From Xenorhabdus doucetiae (GTDB lineage Bacteria; Pseudomonadota; Gammaproteobacteria; Enterobacterales; Enterobacteriaceae): DNA of 64,000 bases. The stretch is from assembly GCF_000968195.1 (NCBI RefSeq), contig NZ_FO704550.1, forward strand, positions 3,720,001 through 3,784,000, written 5' to 3'. The translations under genes and the position numbers were made by a program. Under the pieces are notes generated by a model. The model saw only the letters and a program-made list of their open reading frames with translations, had not been told where the DNA came from and did not search any database. Below are positions 36,177 through 47,000 of the stretch, piece after piece; within the stretch, counting starts at the first letter, position 1, and each line of letters opens with the position of its first letter.

Positions 36177-36512
36177 TTATTCGGTTCGCAAGGCATCTAT
36201 CGTAGATACAGGCATTTCGATAACCGTTTTAACGCTCTTATCTATTCTCTCAATAATTCCTGTTCTGGGACCGTTGATCCATTCAGCGCTTTTATAAAAT
36301 CTTTCCTGTATCGCTGATAGTTCATCCATATCTTTAAACGCTCGGATGAGGTAATAATAATCTTGGTTGTGTAGTGAATTACCAAAACTCACAACATCAA
36401 TTCCTTGTGAGCGATGTAATGGGACGCTGATACTTGTCATGATTTTGTGGAACTGTTTGCCTGTTCCTTTTTTTAACTCATACTGGAGTATTTCTATAAC
36501 CTTATTATTCAT
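36177..36512 (-). CDS. NIPSNAP-like small protein
   Basis: 111 aa, a dimeric alpha/beta-barrel-like sequence: VIEILQYELKKGTG at the N-terminus and YYYLIRAFKDMDEL in the middle resemble NIPSNAP/DABB proteins. The biochemical role is unknown. ATG at 36512 follows AAGGTGG, a good ribosome site. It is convergent with fis and separated from the hcp operon upstream by a terminator, so it is probably expressed alone. Confidence 0.7.
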   Translation of the reverse strand: MNNKVIEILQYELKKGTGKQFHKIMTSISVPLHRSQGIDVVSFGNSLHNQDYYYLIRAFKDMDELSAIQERFYKSAEWINGPRTGIIERIDKSVKTVIEMPVSTIDALRTE

Positions 36513-36582
36513 GTATCCACCTTACTTGTTGTTATTTCTTCAACACTAGCAGATTTTCGTTCTTAGCATAACGGAAAATAAT

Positions 36583-36606
36583 AAAAAAGCCCCTGAAATT
36601 CAGAGG
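36583..36606 (-). terminator. Terminator of the hcp operon
   Basis: On the minus strand CCTCTGA (36606-36600) pairs with TCAGGGG (36596-36590), with one wobble, around a 3-nt loop, and is followed by six T residues. Confidence 0.75.
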
Positions 36607-36654
36607 ATAAACTTGCGAAAACATGAGGACGGAATATTTACAAAATATTAAACT

Positions 36655-37059
36655 TTACAAATGGAAGTATTGGAGGATTTGACTCCACCATTTTTTGTGG
36701 TTTATTGAAATATTGTACTCTTCACAGCAAACAATATAAAAGTAGTCGTCCATATTATTAGGAAAACCATAATTATCTCCCATCATATCAGAATCATTAC
36801 TAATATAGAATGGAGAGCTTTGACCAATATATTTATTGTCTTTGTACAGGACTGCAAAGTATGGTCTTGGATAATTTATATGATACCAGATACCCAATGG
36901 ATTCACGGGAAGAGGGGTGTAGAAAATAACATGATAATCATCTTTCTCACGTTCACCATTCTCTAAAAAAGACGGTAAAAAGGTTACATGTGATAAGAAA
37001 AACCACCATAGAAAAAATATAGATATGACTCCATATTTAAGGAGCTTACTTACCTTCAT
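36655..37059 (-). CDS. Small membrane-anchored protein, DUF6201-like; candidate immunity protein
   Basis: 134 aa. One hydrophobic segment at residues 9-30 (ISIFFLWWFFLSHVTFLPS) and a probably periplasmic domain rich in aromatic residues (YHINYPRPYFAVLYKDNKYI). It resembles proteins I remember as DUF6201; this needs a search. The start overlaps the upstream gene by 14 bp, so the two are translationally coupled. Last gene of an operon with hcp, strongly AT-rich compared with the core. A membrane-anchored immunity protein against the upstream effector is the inference from context. Confidence 0.6.
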   Translation of the reverse strand: MKVSKLLKYGVISIFFLWWFFLSHVTFLPSFLENGEREKDDYHVIFYTPLPVNPLGIWYHINYPRPYFAVLYKDNKYIGQSSPFYISNDSDMMGDNYGFPNNMDDYFYIVCCEEYNISINHKKWWSQILQYFHL

Positions 37060-37957
37060 ATATTATTCTATCCTTTTCTAGTGGTTCTGTCCAAAACACA
37101 TCAGAAAATACAACAAAATCTCCACCTTCATCATGTATATTTTGCCACTCTCTAAAGTCTCTGTTAAATACAGGAACATAACCTCTATAATTTCTGTACA
37201 ACCACCCAAAATCGCCAGAAGCGAAACTTGCCATGTATACAGGGATTTCCTTTCTTGGTATAACACCGTCTCTTGACCATATGCCTAATATCTCACTTGC
37301 AATATTATTTCCATCAGAAATAATACCTTTGTCTGGATAATACTTATCAGTAAAATCATAGGTATCTTTTATATAAAACCCTAAATTTTCCACTGTGAAT
37401 TTCTTTTTATTTCCCCTTATATCAAAATAACCTCTTACTGCAACTTTCAAAGTACCAACTCCTATCGCCCCCATTAATTCATCCATTGTATCTAAATACG
37501 AACCAAATTCTTTATAATTAACTTGAGCAAGATGATCTAATTCAATTGCACTATTTTCATAACCTACATGTATTAGTCCATCTATTTCTTTTTCTTTATT
37601 TCTGTCGAAGACATTAACAAATAATTGCTTCTTTCCATTTGGACTTGCCCAAATATTTTTTAAATCATCAATGCAACTATTTACCACGTCATAATTTCTA
37701 GCCCAATCCATTTTTACAATTGAATTATTCACCCTTTCCTTCGGTATTTCCATTGAATTACCTCGGACAAAACCACCTCTTGTTTTGTCATTAAATTTAA
37801 ATGCTGGCGTAATTGAAAACCAATGTTTCATCAAAGCTGATGCTGTCGTCCACCCCATCTTATCCATGATTTTTGGAATATCATAAAGCGATAATTCATC
37901 AAATAGAATCGTTGTAGTTGCACCGCCTTTGACGGTTTTCGTTTTTAAAATACTCAT
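37046..37957 (-). CDS. DUF6402-like protein, candidate Hcp-associated T6SS effector
   Basis: 303 aa, no signal peptide or membrane helix. No catalytic motif is recognised. It resembles the DUF6402 family, which I recall as commonly encoded directly after hcp. The N-terminal region contains FDELSLYDIPKIMDKMGWTT and the middle region VGTLKVAVRGYFDIRG. ATG overlaps the hcp stop by 4 bp (ATGA), and its stop overlaps the next start. Low GC compared with neighbours suggests horizontal transfer. A cargo or toxin delivered by the adjacent Hcp is inferred. Confidence 0.65.
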   Translation of the reverse strand: MSILKTKTVKGGATTTILFDELSLYDIPKIMDKMGWTTASALMKHWFSITPAFKFNDKTRGGFVRGNSMEIPKERVNNSIVKMDWARNYDVVNSCIDDLKNIWASPNGKKQLFVNVFDRNKEKEIDGLIHVGYENSAIELDHLAQVNYKEFGSYLDTMDELMGAIGVGTLKVAVRGYFDIRGNKKKFTVENLGFYIKDTYDFTDKYYPDKGIISDGNNIASEILGIWSRDGVIPRKEIPVYMASFASGDFGWLYRNYRGYVPVFNRDFREWQNIHDEGGDFVVFSDVFWTEPLEKDRIIYEGK

Positions 37958-38700
37958 TTTTTCATCCCTATTTTTGTTTGGTATAAATATTCAACTTCGA
38001 GATCTTCTTCTACTTTTGAATTTATCGTATCCGTGATACCAGCCTCTTTCGAAACGCCTTTTTTCAGTCCCTTTGCCGTATTAATACCATAAGCAACATG
38101 GCAACAATTATCCCCAGTAACCTCATTTTTCAGCATAAATTTTTTGCTAAATAAGTCTTCTACTGCCGTTTCAAGTGGCTTAATCAACGACGAAAACCCC
38201 GAAAGCAGCGGCCTTTCCTCTTCACGCCCCTGCAATTGCGATATCGCATAGCCTGTTGTCCCTGCCGCGCGGTGCGTAAATGACACCGACTTATAATCAA
38301 GCTGCACCGTTTCATACGGGATCTGGTCATTGTCATCAATTGAATGCGGATAGTGGCAGGAAAAATCAACAATGGTGGCACCTGTCAGTTTGATCTCATA
38401 GAAAAATTCCAATTGTCCGACAAGGTTTACGCGGTAACACTTAAAAAGGGCATCCAGCAACTCGTTCTTGTCTATCGCCAACCCCAGCAACGGGGAAGAT
38501 TTATCAATGGGTTTGGTAAAGCTGACCGGAAGGTGATTGACGTTCTGATCGCGGGTCATCATGTGGCTGAGGTGTAATACCTGTATTTCATCTTCCCGCC
38601 CGGCCTGATAGCGGTTGCCGATAGATTCGGGGGTTGAACAGCCCGCCGAGATTAAGCCTTGTTTCTTGCCCTTTAACGACAAGTAAATAAGATAGGACAT
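37954..38700 (-). CDS. hcp: Type VI secretion Hcp family protein with C-terminal extension
   Basis: 248 aa. Residues 1-160 fit the Hcp tube protein: the N-terminal MSYLIYLSLKGKKQGLI, QVLHLSHMMTRDQN, and TGATIVDFSCHYPHSID strands. Usual Hcp is about 160-170 aa; here some 80-90 more residues follow (from about SQLQGREEERPLL), as in Hcp with an extra domain. No other T6SS structural gene is in the window, so it is an orphan. ATG at 38700 follows AGGAGACAGGA. First gene of a three-gene overlapping operon. Confidence 0.85.
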   Translation of the reverse strand: MSYLIYLSLKGKKQGLISAGCSTPESIGNRYQAGREDEIQVLHLSHMMTRDQNVNHLPVSFTKPIDKSSPLLGLAIDKNELLDALFKCYRVNLVGQLEFFYEIKLTGATIVDFSCHYPHSIDDNDQIPYETVQLDYKSVSFTHRAAGTTGYAISQLQGREEERPLLSGFSSLIKPLETAVEDLFSKKFMLKNEVTGDNCCHVAYGINTAKGLKKGVSKEAGITDTINSKVEEDLEVEYLYQTKIGMKK

Positions 38701-39013
38701 TCCTGTCTCCTGTCATCTGATTTTCAATTAATGCTCATTACAGCATCAATTAAACAGGATATAACAGCCAGTCTTATCTATTCCAGCATGGATAAAAGCC
38801 CACCAGTTAAATTGTGATTAACCTCTCTTCTTAAATAAAATCAGATAATTACCTAATTTAAATTTCAGATAGTACCCTAATAAAAAAACACATTGAGGGA
38901 GCGTTGCGATAAATTCCACCGGAATCGATTGAGAGATTAGATACATGACCCGCTATAACCCTATCAATTTCAAATTGTAGCTCATAAGGCGAAAGCCGTT
39001 TGAAGTATAACGA
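38701..39013. other. AT-rich spacer between hcp and the IS630 element
   Basis: No supported gene. It should contain the hcp promoter (minus strand). A 61-aa frame at 38858-39043 crosses the IS end and is unlikely to be real. Confidence 0.5.
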
Positions 39014-40176
39014 TATAAATAGGTTTTCATAATTGTGATACACCCATTTTTCTCATCCCCGGTTTCTGCTGTTGTAAGGAAGCGGTTTCCATGAAGATTT
39101 TGACATGGTGAAGCAACTGCCACATAAATTGGCAGCAGTGGTTTCGTGTCACGGTTTCATGCAAGGATTGCCATAGACGTTCAATTTTATTCAACCACGG
39201 GGAATAGGACGGTAAAAAGAGAAGGTTAAATTGGGGATTTTTTGCCAGCCAAACCCTGACCTTCCGGCTCTTATGAATGCAATAGTTATCTAAAATTAAC
39301 GTGATTGTCTTGGCACTGGTATATTGATGATTAATTTCATCTAACAATTTGATAAATAAATCTGAGTTCTTTCTCAAGCCACCGACATACGTGATTTCTT
39401 TCGTTTTCGCATTGAGGCAACCCGCAAGGTAGTGTTTTTGGTTCTTTCCGGGGGTAACAACACGCTTTTGCTGTCCTTTGAAGCACCAGTCTGCACCGAT
39501 TTTCGGGTTAAGGTTGATGTCCACTTCATCCTCATATAAGACAGGATGTTTCCCTGAGGCATTGGATAACGCCTCGCTGATTTTGGCCATTTTTTCATCA
39601 TACTCAGGGTCAGGTAATTTTAAGGTTGGCGCCGCCCTTCGCCAAACGATGCCCGCCCGACAAAAGTAGCGATAGAGTGTACTTTGAGAGGAGCGATATA
39701 TTCAGTATCTCATTGATTTTAAGTGTAATCAGTTCAAGGCTCCATCGTGAACGGAGATAGCCAAGATGTTGTGGAGAGTGCTGTAATAAGAAAGAAATGA
39801 CGGAGAGAAGCGGGGCTAAATTCCAGATGGCAGGCCTTCCCGCAGGGAGGCTTTTAAGCCCTTCCAACCCGTATAATGTTAACCAATTTACCCAACGATT
39901 AACTGAAGAACGTGAACAGTGAAGCGTTCTGGAAACGTGAGAAACCGTACTCCCTTCATGCAACATCAAGAGCGCGGTGAGGCGACGTGCATAGTTCTTA
40001 TCCCGGGTTTTCTGGATAGCTTTTTTCATTTGACGTCGTTCATTTCGGGGTATTGATGTTATGATTGGCATGACTCAGTCCATTTTGGGATTTGTTTTGA
40101 TTTGGCGATTAATCAGATCGCGAAAATCGGACTGAGTTCCCTTCAAGTGATCTACTATTTTGAAAACCTATTTATA
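39014..40176 (-). mobile_element. IS630-family insertion sequence, frameshifted
   Basis: About 1163 bp. Perfect 16-bp terminal inverted repeats: TATAAATAGGTTTTCA at 39014-39029 and its complement at 40161-40176, with weaker matching inward. The outermost TA at each end agrees with the TA target duplication of the IS630/Tc1 group. It encodes one DDE transposase in two frames on the minus strand. No passenger gene. Confidence 0.9.
39027..40071 (-). pseudogene. IS630-family transposase, interrupted by a +1 frameshift
   Basis: N-terminal part at 39610-40071 (HTH region, SHVSRTLHCSRSSVNRWVNW) and C-terminal part at 39027-39590 and upstream in the other frame. The DDE residues are all in the second part: YEDEVDINLNP, LILDNYCIHKS and WLNKIERLWQ. 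Near 39688-39692 one extra base (TCGCTCCTCTCA on the minus strand) shifts the frame; removing it joins NISL to SQSTLYRYFCRAGI. No A-rich slippery site is present, so mutation is more likely than programmed frameshifting. The stop lies inside the terminal repeat. Confidence 0.88.
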
Positions 40177-41051
40177 ACAAATAAAATATATTTCAATTGA
40201 GTGACAATTTTATTTCAAAATAATAAACAAATAATCTATTTTTATTCTGAAACCATTTATTAATTACATTAAAAGCAATCAATACACATTGGTAATATTA
40301 CTTTATTATTATAAAAAATATATGTGGTAATTATATTTTGAAACTATTTCATTTCGGTGTTAAATATAATTAACGTTTACATTAGTTGTATAATTTGATT
40401 ATTATAAAATAACCTGTAATCAGGCTGATTGACGATATTTACGTGTATAAATATACATTAATCAACATAACAAAATTAGAAATAATGTTTTTATGGTGAA
40501 ATCTGTTTCCTGCGGGAATACGGGCGGATCCGTTTTGCAGAAAATTATCAAAGTAAATCCGGTGTTAATTGAAGATCAGGAGGGGGAATCCGTCTTTCTA
40601 ACCATTTAATTTTCAATGAAATAATTTACACACGATATTAATTCAAAAGTGGACAAAATACAGCAGGGATTTAGCACTCATGCCAGTAAATATTCAATAA
40701 ATCCATTTTTATTTAGTGATGGAATACCGCGTCGGCCAATAAAAATTGCACAAAATCAATGGCGCTTATAAAAAATAGGAAAAAAATGGAATGTCTTTTT
40801 CCGGTTCACTCTGTGAATCGTTTATTCCGTTATCAGGAAAATAATTGCCTACGAATTTTTAATTATGCGGTTATTAACCGGTCTATTACATCCAGCGTCC
40901 AAGAGAATGTGCTGCCTAAGAATCTTAATTGATGCCTGATGCGTGCCCGTTTTTATTTCTTTGCGAAAAGAAATAGCGGCAAAACATTTGTGATGACTGT
41001 TGAGAGTGACAGTTTTCAAATAACTAACAGATTCGTTGAGGTAGTAAGTAG
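40177..41051. other. Long AT-rich leader/promoter region of the NRPS gene
   Basis: About 875 bp without a confident gene; presumably holds the NRPS promoter and a long 5' leader. Two short open frames on the plus strand (40493-40609 and 40786-40932) are listed in the findings; the second has a ribosome site. Confidence 0.6.
40786..40932 (+). CDS. Possible 48-aa leader ORF upstream of the NRPS gene
   Basis: ATG at 40786 is preceded by AGGA with 5-bp spacing; the frame runs 48 codons to TGA at 40930 and begins MECLFPVHSVNRLF. No homology is recognised. It ends 119 bp before the NRPS start. It could be a leader peptide, a small protein or chance. Confidence 0.25.
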   Translation: MECLFPVHSVNRLFRYQENNCLRIFNYAVINRSITSSVQENVLPKNLN

Positions 41052-44000
41052 ATGAAAGATAGCAGGGCTAAAAAGGAAATTATCTTTGACGCTGAATTAG
41101 AACAAATACCGCCAGAAAAGGTCAGTGACGATATATCTGTTCAGAAACTTAATTTGTTGTCTGGGGCTGAACGCACACTGTTGTTAGAAACCTGGAATGC
41201 CACTGAAACCGTCTATCCTGACCAGTTAGGTATCCATCAATTATTCGAACGACAAGTGGAGAAAACCCCGACCGCGACGGCGTTAATCGCCGGGGATAAG
41301 ACCCTGAGTTATGCGCAATTGAATGCCCGTGCTAACCGACTAACTCATCAACTGATTAAACGGGGGATTTGCCCGAATGATCATGTGGCAATCCTGTTAG
41401 AACGATCTGTTGAATTGGTGGTCGCTCAATTGGCGATTCTCAAGGCAGGCGCGGTTTATGTCCCTATCGATATCGGTGTGCCGGACGAAAGAAAAAACTG
41501 GCTGATAAACGACGGCTTAGCCAAATTGGTGCTCACCGATACACAAACCACTATCCCGGCGGATCTGGATGTCCCGCTAATGCGTCTCTCTGAGGAAACA
41601 GACGCGGACAAGGCGGAAGAGAGCGTTAATCCTGACTTACTTTGTTCCAGTACTGCGCCCGCGTACATCATGTACACCTCCGGCTCGACCGGCACTCCCA
41701 AAGGGGTGATCGTGCCTCACCGCGCGGTGGTTCGGCTCGTGATTAATAATGGCTATATTGAAATTAACTCCAATGACCGGGTTGCTTTCGCGGCTAATCC
41801 GGCGTTCGATGCCAGCACTTTTGAAGTGTGGGCGCCTTTGCTCAATGGCGGAGCATTGGTAGTTATCGACCACACCACGTTGTTGACGCCAGCGGAATTT
41901 ATTCAGGCATTAAACTACCATAAAATTAATATCTTATGGTTAAGCTCCGGCCTGTTTAACCGGTTGGCGGCGGAGTTATCCCCGGTTTTGCCGCAGGTGA
42001 AAAACCTGATTGTCGGCGGCGATGTTCTTGACCCGCATATCATTGCCCAAGTTTTACGCAACAATCCACCTCAGCGGTTATTGAATGCCTATGGACCGAC
42101 CGAAGGCACCACCTTTACCACCACATACCTAATTGAAACCTTGGCCGCCGGAACGACCCATATTCCTATTGGCCGGCCTATTGCCAACACGCGGGTTTAC
42201 TTACTGGATGAACAGGGACAACCGGTACCATTGGGGAAAGTTGGCGAGATTTATGTGGGTGGCGACGGAGTAGCTTGCGGTTATCTCAACCGCCCTGAAC
42301 TGACCGCTGAACGCTTTTTGGTTGATCCCTTTAGTGATGCAGCGGAGGCGCGGATGTACCGGACCGGCGATTTGGCCCGCTACCTGCCGGACGGCAATCT
42401 GGAATTCCTTGGCCGCAACGATCAGCAGGTGAAAATCCGCGGTTTTCGGATTGAGCCGGGGGAAATTGCATCCCGACTGGTGGAGTATTCAGCAATCCAT
42501 GAAGCGGTGGTATTGGCGTTGGGCGAAGGGCAGGACAAACAGTTAGTGGCTTATGTGCTGGCAGAGCCGGATAACGCATTGCCTGCCCATTTGCGTGAAC
42601 ATCTTAGTGCACGCTTGCCTGATTATATGGTGCCGGCGGCCTTTGTACGTTTGGATGAATTTCCGTTAACACCTAATGGCAAATTGGATCGCCGGGCATT
42701 GCCGGTGCCGGGAGAAGACGCCTTTGCCCGTCAGGTTTACACTGCACCGCAAGGGGAGCGGGAAATGGCATTGGCGGTTATCTGGCGTGAGTTACTGGGC
42801 ATTGAACAGATAAGCCGGCATGACAGTTTTTTTGCGCTGGGCGGCCATTCACTGCTCGGCGTGCGCATGATTGAACAGTTACGCCATTTAGGGCTGACAT
42901 TGACTGCCCGCGACCTGTTTCAATCGCCAGTATTGGCAGAGTTGGCGCAAACCTTGGGGCAGCATCAGAGTGTGGCAGTGCCGCCGAATGCCATTACCCC
43001 GGCGGCCACGGCGCTGACCCCGGCGATGTTACCGCTGATTGATTTGACTCAACCTGAGATTGATCACATCGTCGGGCGGGTGCCGGGTGGGATAAGCAAT
43101 ATTCAAGATATCTATGCGCTGTCACCGTTGCAGGACGGCATCCTGTTTCACCATCTGCTGGCGAAAGAAGGTGATCCTTACTTACTGGCTTATCCGATGA
43201 TCTTTGCTGACCGGGATTTGCTGGATCGCTATTTATCGGCGGTACAACAGGTGGTTGACCGCCATGATATTTTTCGTACCGCATTTATCTGGCAAGGATT
43301 ATCTGTGCCGGCGCAGGTGGTCTGGCGTCAGGCACCATTGTCAGTCACTGAACTGACGCTGAATCCGGCTGACGGGTCGGTCAGTGACCAACTGGCGCAA
43401 CGTTTTGATCCGCGCCAATACCGCCTCGATCTGAGTCAGGCACCGTTGCTGCGCTTTGTCATCGCGCAGGAAACGGATGGCCGCTGGTACGTGCTGCAAT
43501 TACAGCATCACCTGATTGGCGACCATACCACGCTGGAAGTGATGAACCGAGAAGTTCGGGCCTATCTTGACGGACAGGCCGATAACCTGACGGCCCCCGT
43601 ACCTTTCCGCCATCTGGTGGCTCAGACGCGGCAGGGGGTGAATCAGGAAGCACACACTCGCTTCTTTACCGACCTGCTGGCGGAGGTGGATGAACCGACG
43701 TTACCGTTTGGGCTGACCGAGGTTCATCGTGATGGCTCGCAAGTCACCCAAGCACACCGGATGTTAACGCCGTCACTGAATGACCGTCTGCGTGTACAGG
43801 CAAGGCGTCAGGGCGTCAGTCTGGCAACCCTGTGTCATCTGGCTTGGGCACAAGTGTTATCGCGCACCAGCGGACAAGAGAAAGTGGTGTTCGGCACGGT
43901 GCTGTTCGGGCGCATGGCGGCGGGGGAAGGCGCAGACAGCGGCATGGGGCTGTTTATCAATACCCTGCCGCTACGCTTGGATATCGATGATACCTCGCTG

Positions 44001-47000
44001 CACGATAGCGTCCAGGCGGCACATGCCCGATTAGCCGGATTGCTGGATTATGAACATGCCTCGCTGGCGTTGGCCCAACGTTGCAGTGGGGTACAGGGCG
44101 GCACACCGCTGTTTAGTGCCCTGTTGAACTACCGGCATAATGAGCAACCGGTGGTTCCGCATGAGGCGGTGCCGGGTATTGAATTCCTTGGCGAGCAGGA
44201 GCGCACCAACTACCCGTTTGTCCTGTCGGTGGAAGATGGCGGCACTACGCTGGGGCTGACGGCTCAGGTGGTACAGCCGTTTGATTCAGAACGGGTATGC
44301 GGTTATATGCAGCAGGCGCTGGAAAGTCTGGCGGCTGCCCTTGAACTGGCACCGGAAACGCCGGTACGGGCGCTAAACGTGTTGCCTGCCCCGGAACGTA
44401 CCTTATTGCTGGAAACGTGGAATGCGACCAAAACCCCCTATCCTGAGCAAGAGTGTATCCATCAGTTGTTTGAACAGCAGGCGGAGAAAACCCCGGAAGC
44501 CACCGCGCTGGTGCATGAAAATCAGACGCTCAGCTATCAGCAATTAAATGCCCGTGCTAACCGGCTGGCCCATCAACTGATCGCCTTAAATGTTATGCCC
44601 GATCAACGGGTGGCAATTTGCATGGCCAGTTCATCGGCACGGGTGATCGCGGTGCTGGCCGTGCTGAAAGCAGGCGGTGCCTATGTGCCGTTAGATCCGG
44701 CTTATCCGGGAGAGCGTCTGTCGCATATCCTGACCGATGCGGCTCCGGCTATCGTGCTGGCGGACAGTACCGGGCGGGCGGCATTGGGTAAGCCAGCGCT
44801 TAGCGGGCTGACGGTGTTAGATCCACATCGCTTACCTGACCAGCCAGACAGCAATCCGCAGGTGCCGGCCCTGACCGCCCGCCATCTGGCCTACGTGATT
44901 TACACGTCTGGTTCAACCGGGACGCCCAAAGGGGTGATGGTGGAACATTGGGGGCTGGTCAATCTTATTCAGGATAAAATCGCCCGATTCGACCTTCTCC
45001 CTGCCAGCCGGATGTTACAGTTTGCGTCATTTGGCTTTGATGCCAGTGTCTGGGAAATCATGATGGCATTGGGCAGTGGTGCCACGCTGGTTATTCCTGA
45101 TGAGGCGGTTCGTCAGAATCCGCATCATCTCTGGCATTACCTTGAAGAACAATCGGTGACTCACGCCTGCCTGACTCCGGCTTTGCTGCGGGATGGCTCG
45201 GATTTGCCGGCGATAGCGATAAAACCGACCTTGATATTGGGAGGTGAAGCGCCCAGTTCCGCGTTGCTTCAGTCACTGAGTCACCGGGCAACCCTGTTTA
45301 ATGCCTATGGCCCGACAGAAATTACCGTCTGTGCCACCCATTGGCGTTGTCCGCCAAACGATACCGGGGTGAACCGTACTGATGCGCGGGTTCCCATTGG
45401 CCGCCCGACGGCAAATACCCGTATTTATCTGCTGGATAACCACGGCCAGCCAGTCCCATTGGGCGCGGTGGGAGAATTGTATATTGGGGGTGCCGGTGTT
45501 GCCCGTGGTTACCTTAATCGTCCTGATCTGACCAACGAACGTTTCCTAACTGATCCGTTTAGTAATGCGGCTGATGCCCGGATGTACCGAACCGGGGATT
45601 TAGTGCGCTATTTGCCGGACGGCAATCTGGTGTTTGTTGGCCGCAACGACCAGCAGCTCAAGATCCGTGGTTTCCGCATTGAACCGGGTGAAATTGAAGC
45701 CCGGTTGGCAGAACACCCCGAAGTGCGGGAAGCGCGGGTAGTGGCAGTGACCTTCGGTGAGGAACAGGATAAGCGTTTGGTTGCCTATGTTGTCGCCGAC
45801 GCAGATAGCGGATTGGCGGCCAGTTTGCACACCCATTTGAGTGCGGTATTACCGGATTATATGGTGCCGGCGGCCTTTGTCCGTCTGGCGGCTTTCCCGC
45901 TGACACCAAACGGTAAATTGGATCATCGGGCATTACCGGTACCGGGAGAAGATGCCTTCGCCCGCCAGAGTTATGTTGCGCCACAGGGAGAAATGGAAAT
46001 CGCCGTGGCGGCTATCTGGCGTGAATTATTGGGCATTGAGCAGATCGGCCGCTATGACAATTTCTTTGCCTTGGGCGGACATTCTTTGTTGGCGGTACGG
46101 ATGGTGAACCGACTAGCCGCTTTCGGTGTCGATCTGCCATTAGCCACGTTGTTTATGTCGCCGTCACTGGCGGAATTTGCCAAGAAGATCAGTGCCCAAC
46201 GCCATGCGGACACGGCGAACAGGGATACATTGCCTGACATCAGGCCAATATCCCGTGATCGCGCCCTGCCCTTATCGTTTGGTCAGCAGCGCCTGTGGTT
46301 TCTGGCACAATTTGAGGGGGTCAGTGATACCTATCATATTCCGACCGCCCTGCGTTTACACGGCCGGCTTAACCTTTCTGCTTGGCAAGAAGCCCTGAAT
46401 TGCCTGTTTTCCCGCCATGAGGCGCTGCGTTCCCTCTTTATCACCGTGGAGGGTCAGCCTCAGGTTAAACTGTTGCCGGCTGAGTTGGGTCTGCCGGTGC
46501 AACAATACGATTTACGCCAAACAATTGACCGTAAAACATTTGACCATAAAACATCTGACATGGATAAACAGCTTGAGCGTTTATGTGCACAGGAAGCCGA
46601 AACGCCGTTTGATCTTGCCCACGGCCCGCTGATTCGTTGCTCACTGATCCAATTGGCCGAAGACGATCACCTGTTCTTACTGACGCAACATCACATCATC
46701 TCCGATGGTTGGTCTTTAGGGATACTGAAATCAGAACTGGCGGCACTTTATGCTGCCTGCCTGAATCAACAACCTGATCCGTTGCCGCCATTGACCCTGC
46801 AATATCCTGATTATGCGGCCTGGCAGCGGCAGGTATTTGCTGGTGAAGGCGTACAAGCACAGAGCGATTACTGGCGCCGGACGCTGGCAGATGCCCCGGT
46901 ATTACTTGAATTGCCGACCGACAGACCCCGCCCCGCCCAACAATCATTCGCTGGCGGCCGGGTCGCCGTGCACCTTGATGCCACGTTGGTGCAAGCGCTA

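Noticed and set aside
38858..39043. 61-codon frame on the minus strand
   Set aside because: Crosses the IS630 terminal repeat, so it could not predate the insertion; no ribosome site.
39027..40071. Programmed frameshifting in the IS630 transposase
   Set aside because: The junction lacks an A-rich slippery heptamer and the shift equals a single inserted base, so a mutation is simpler.
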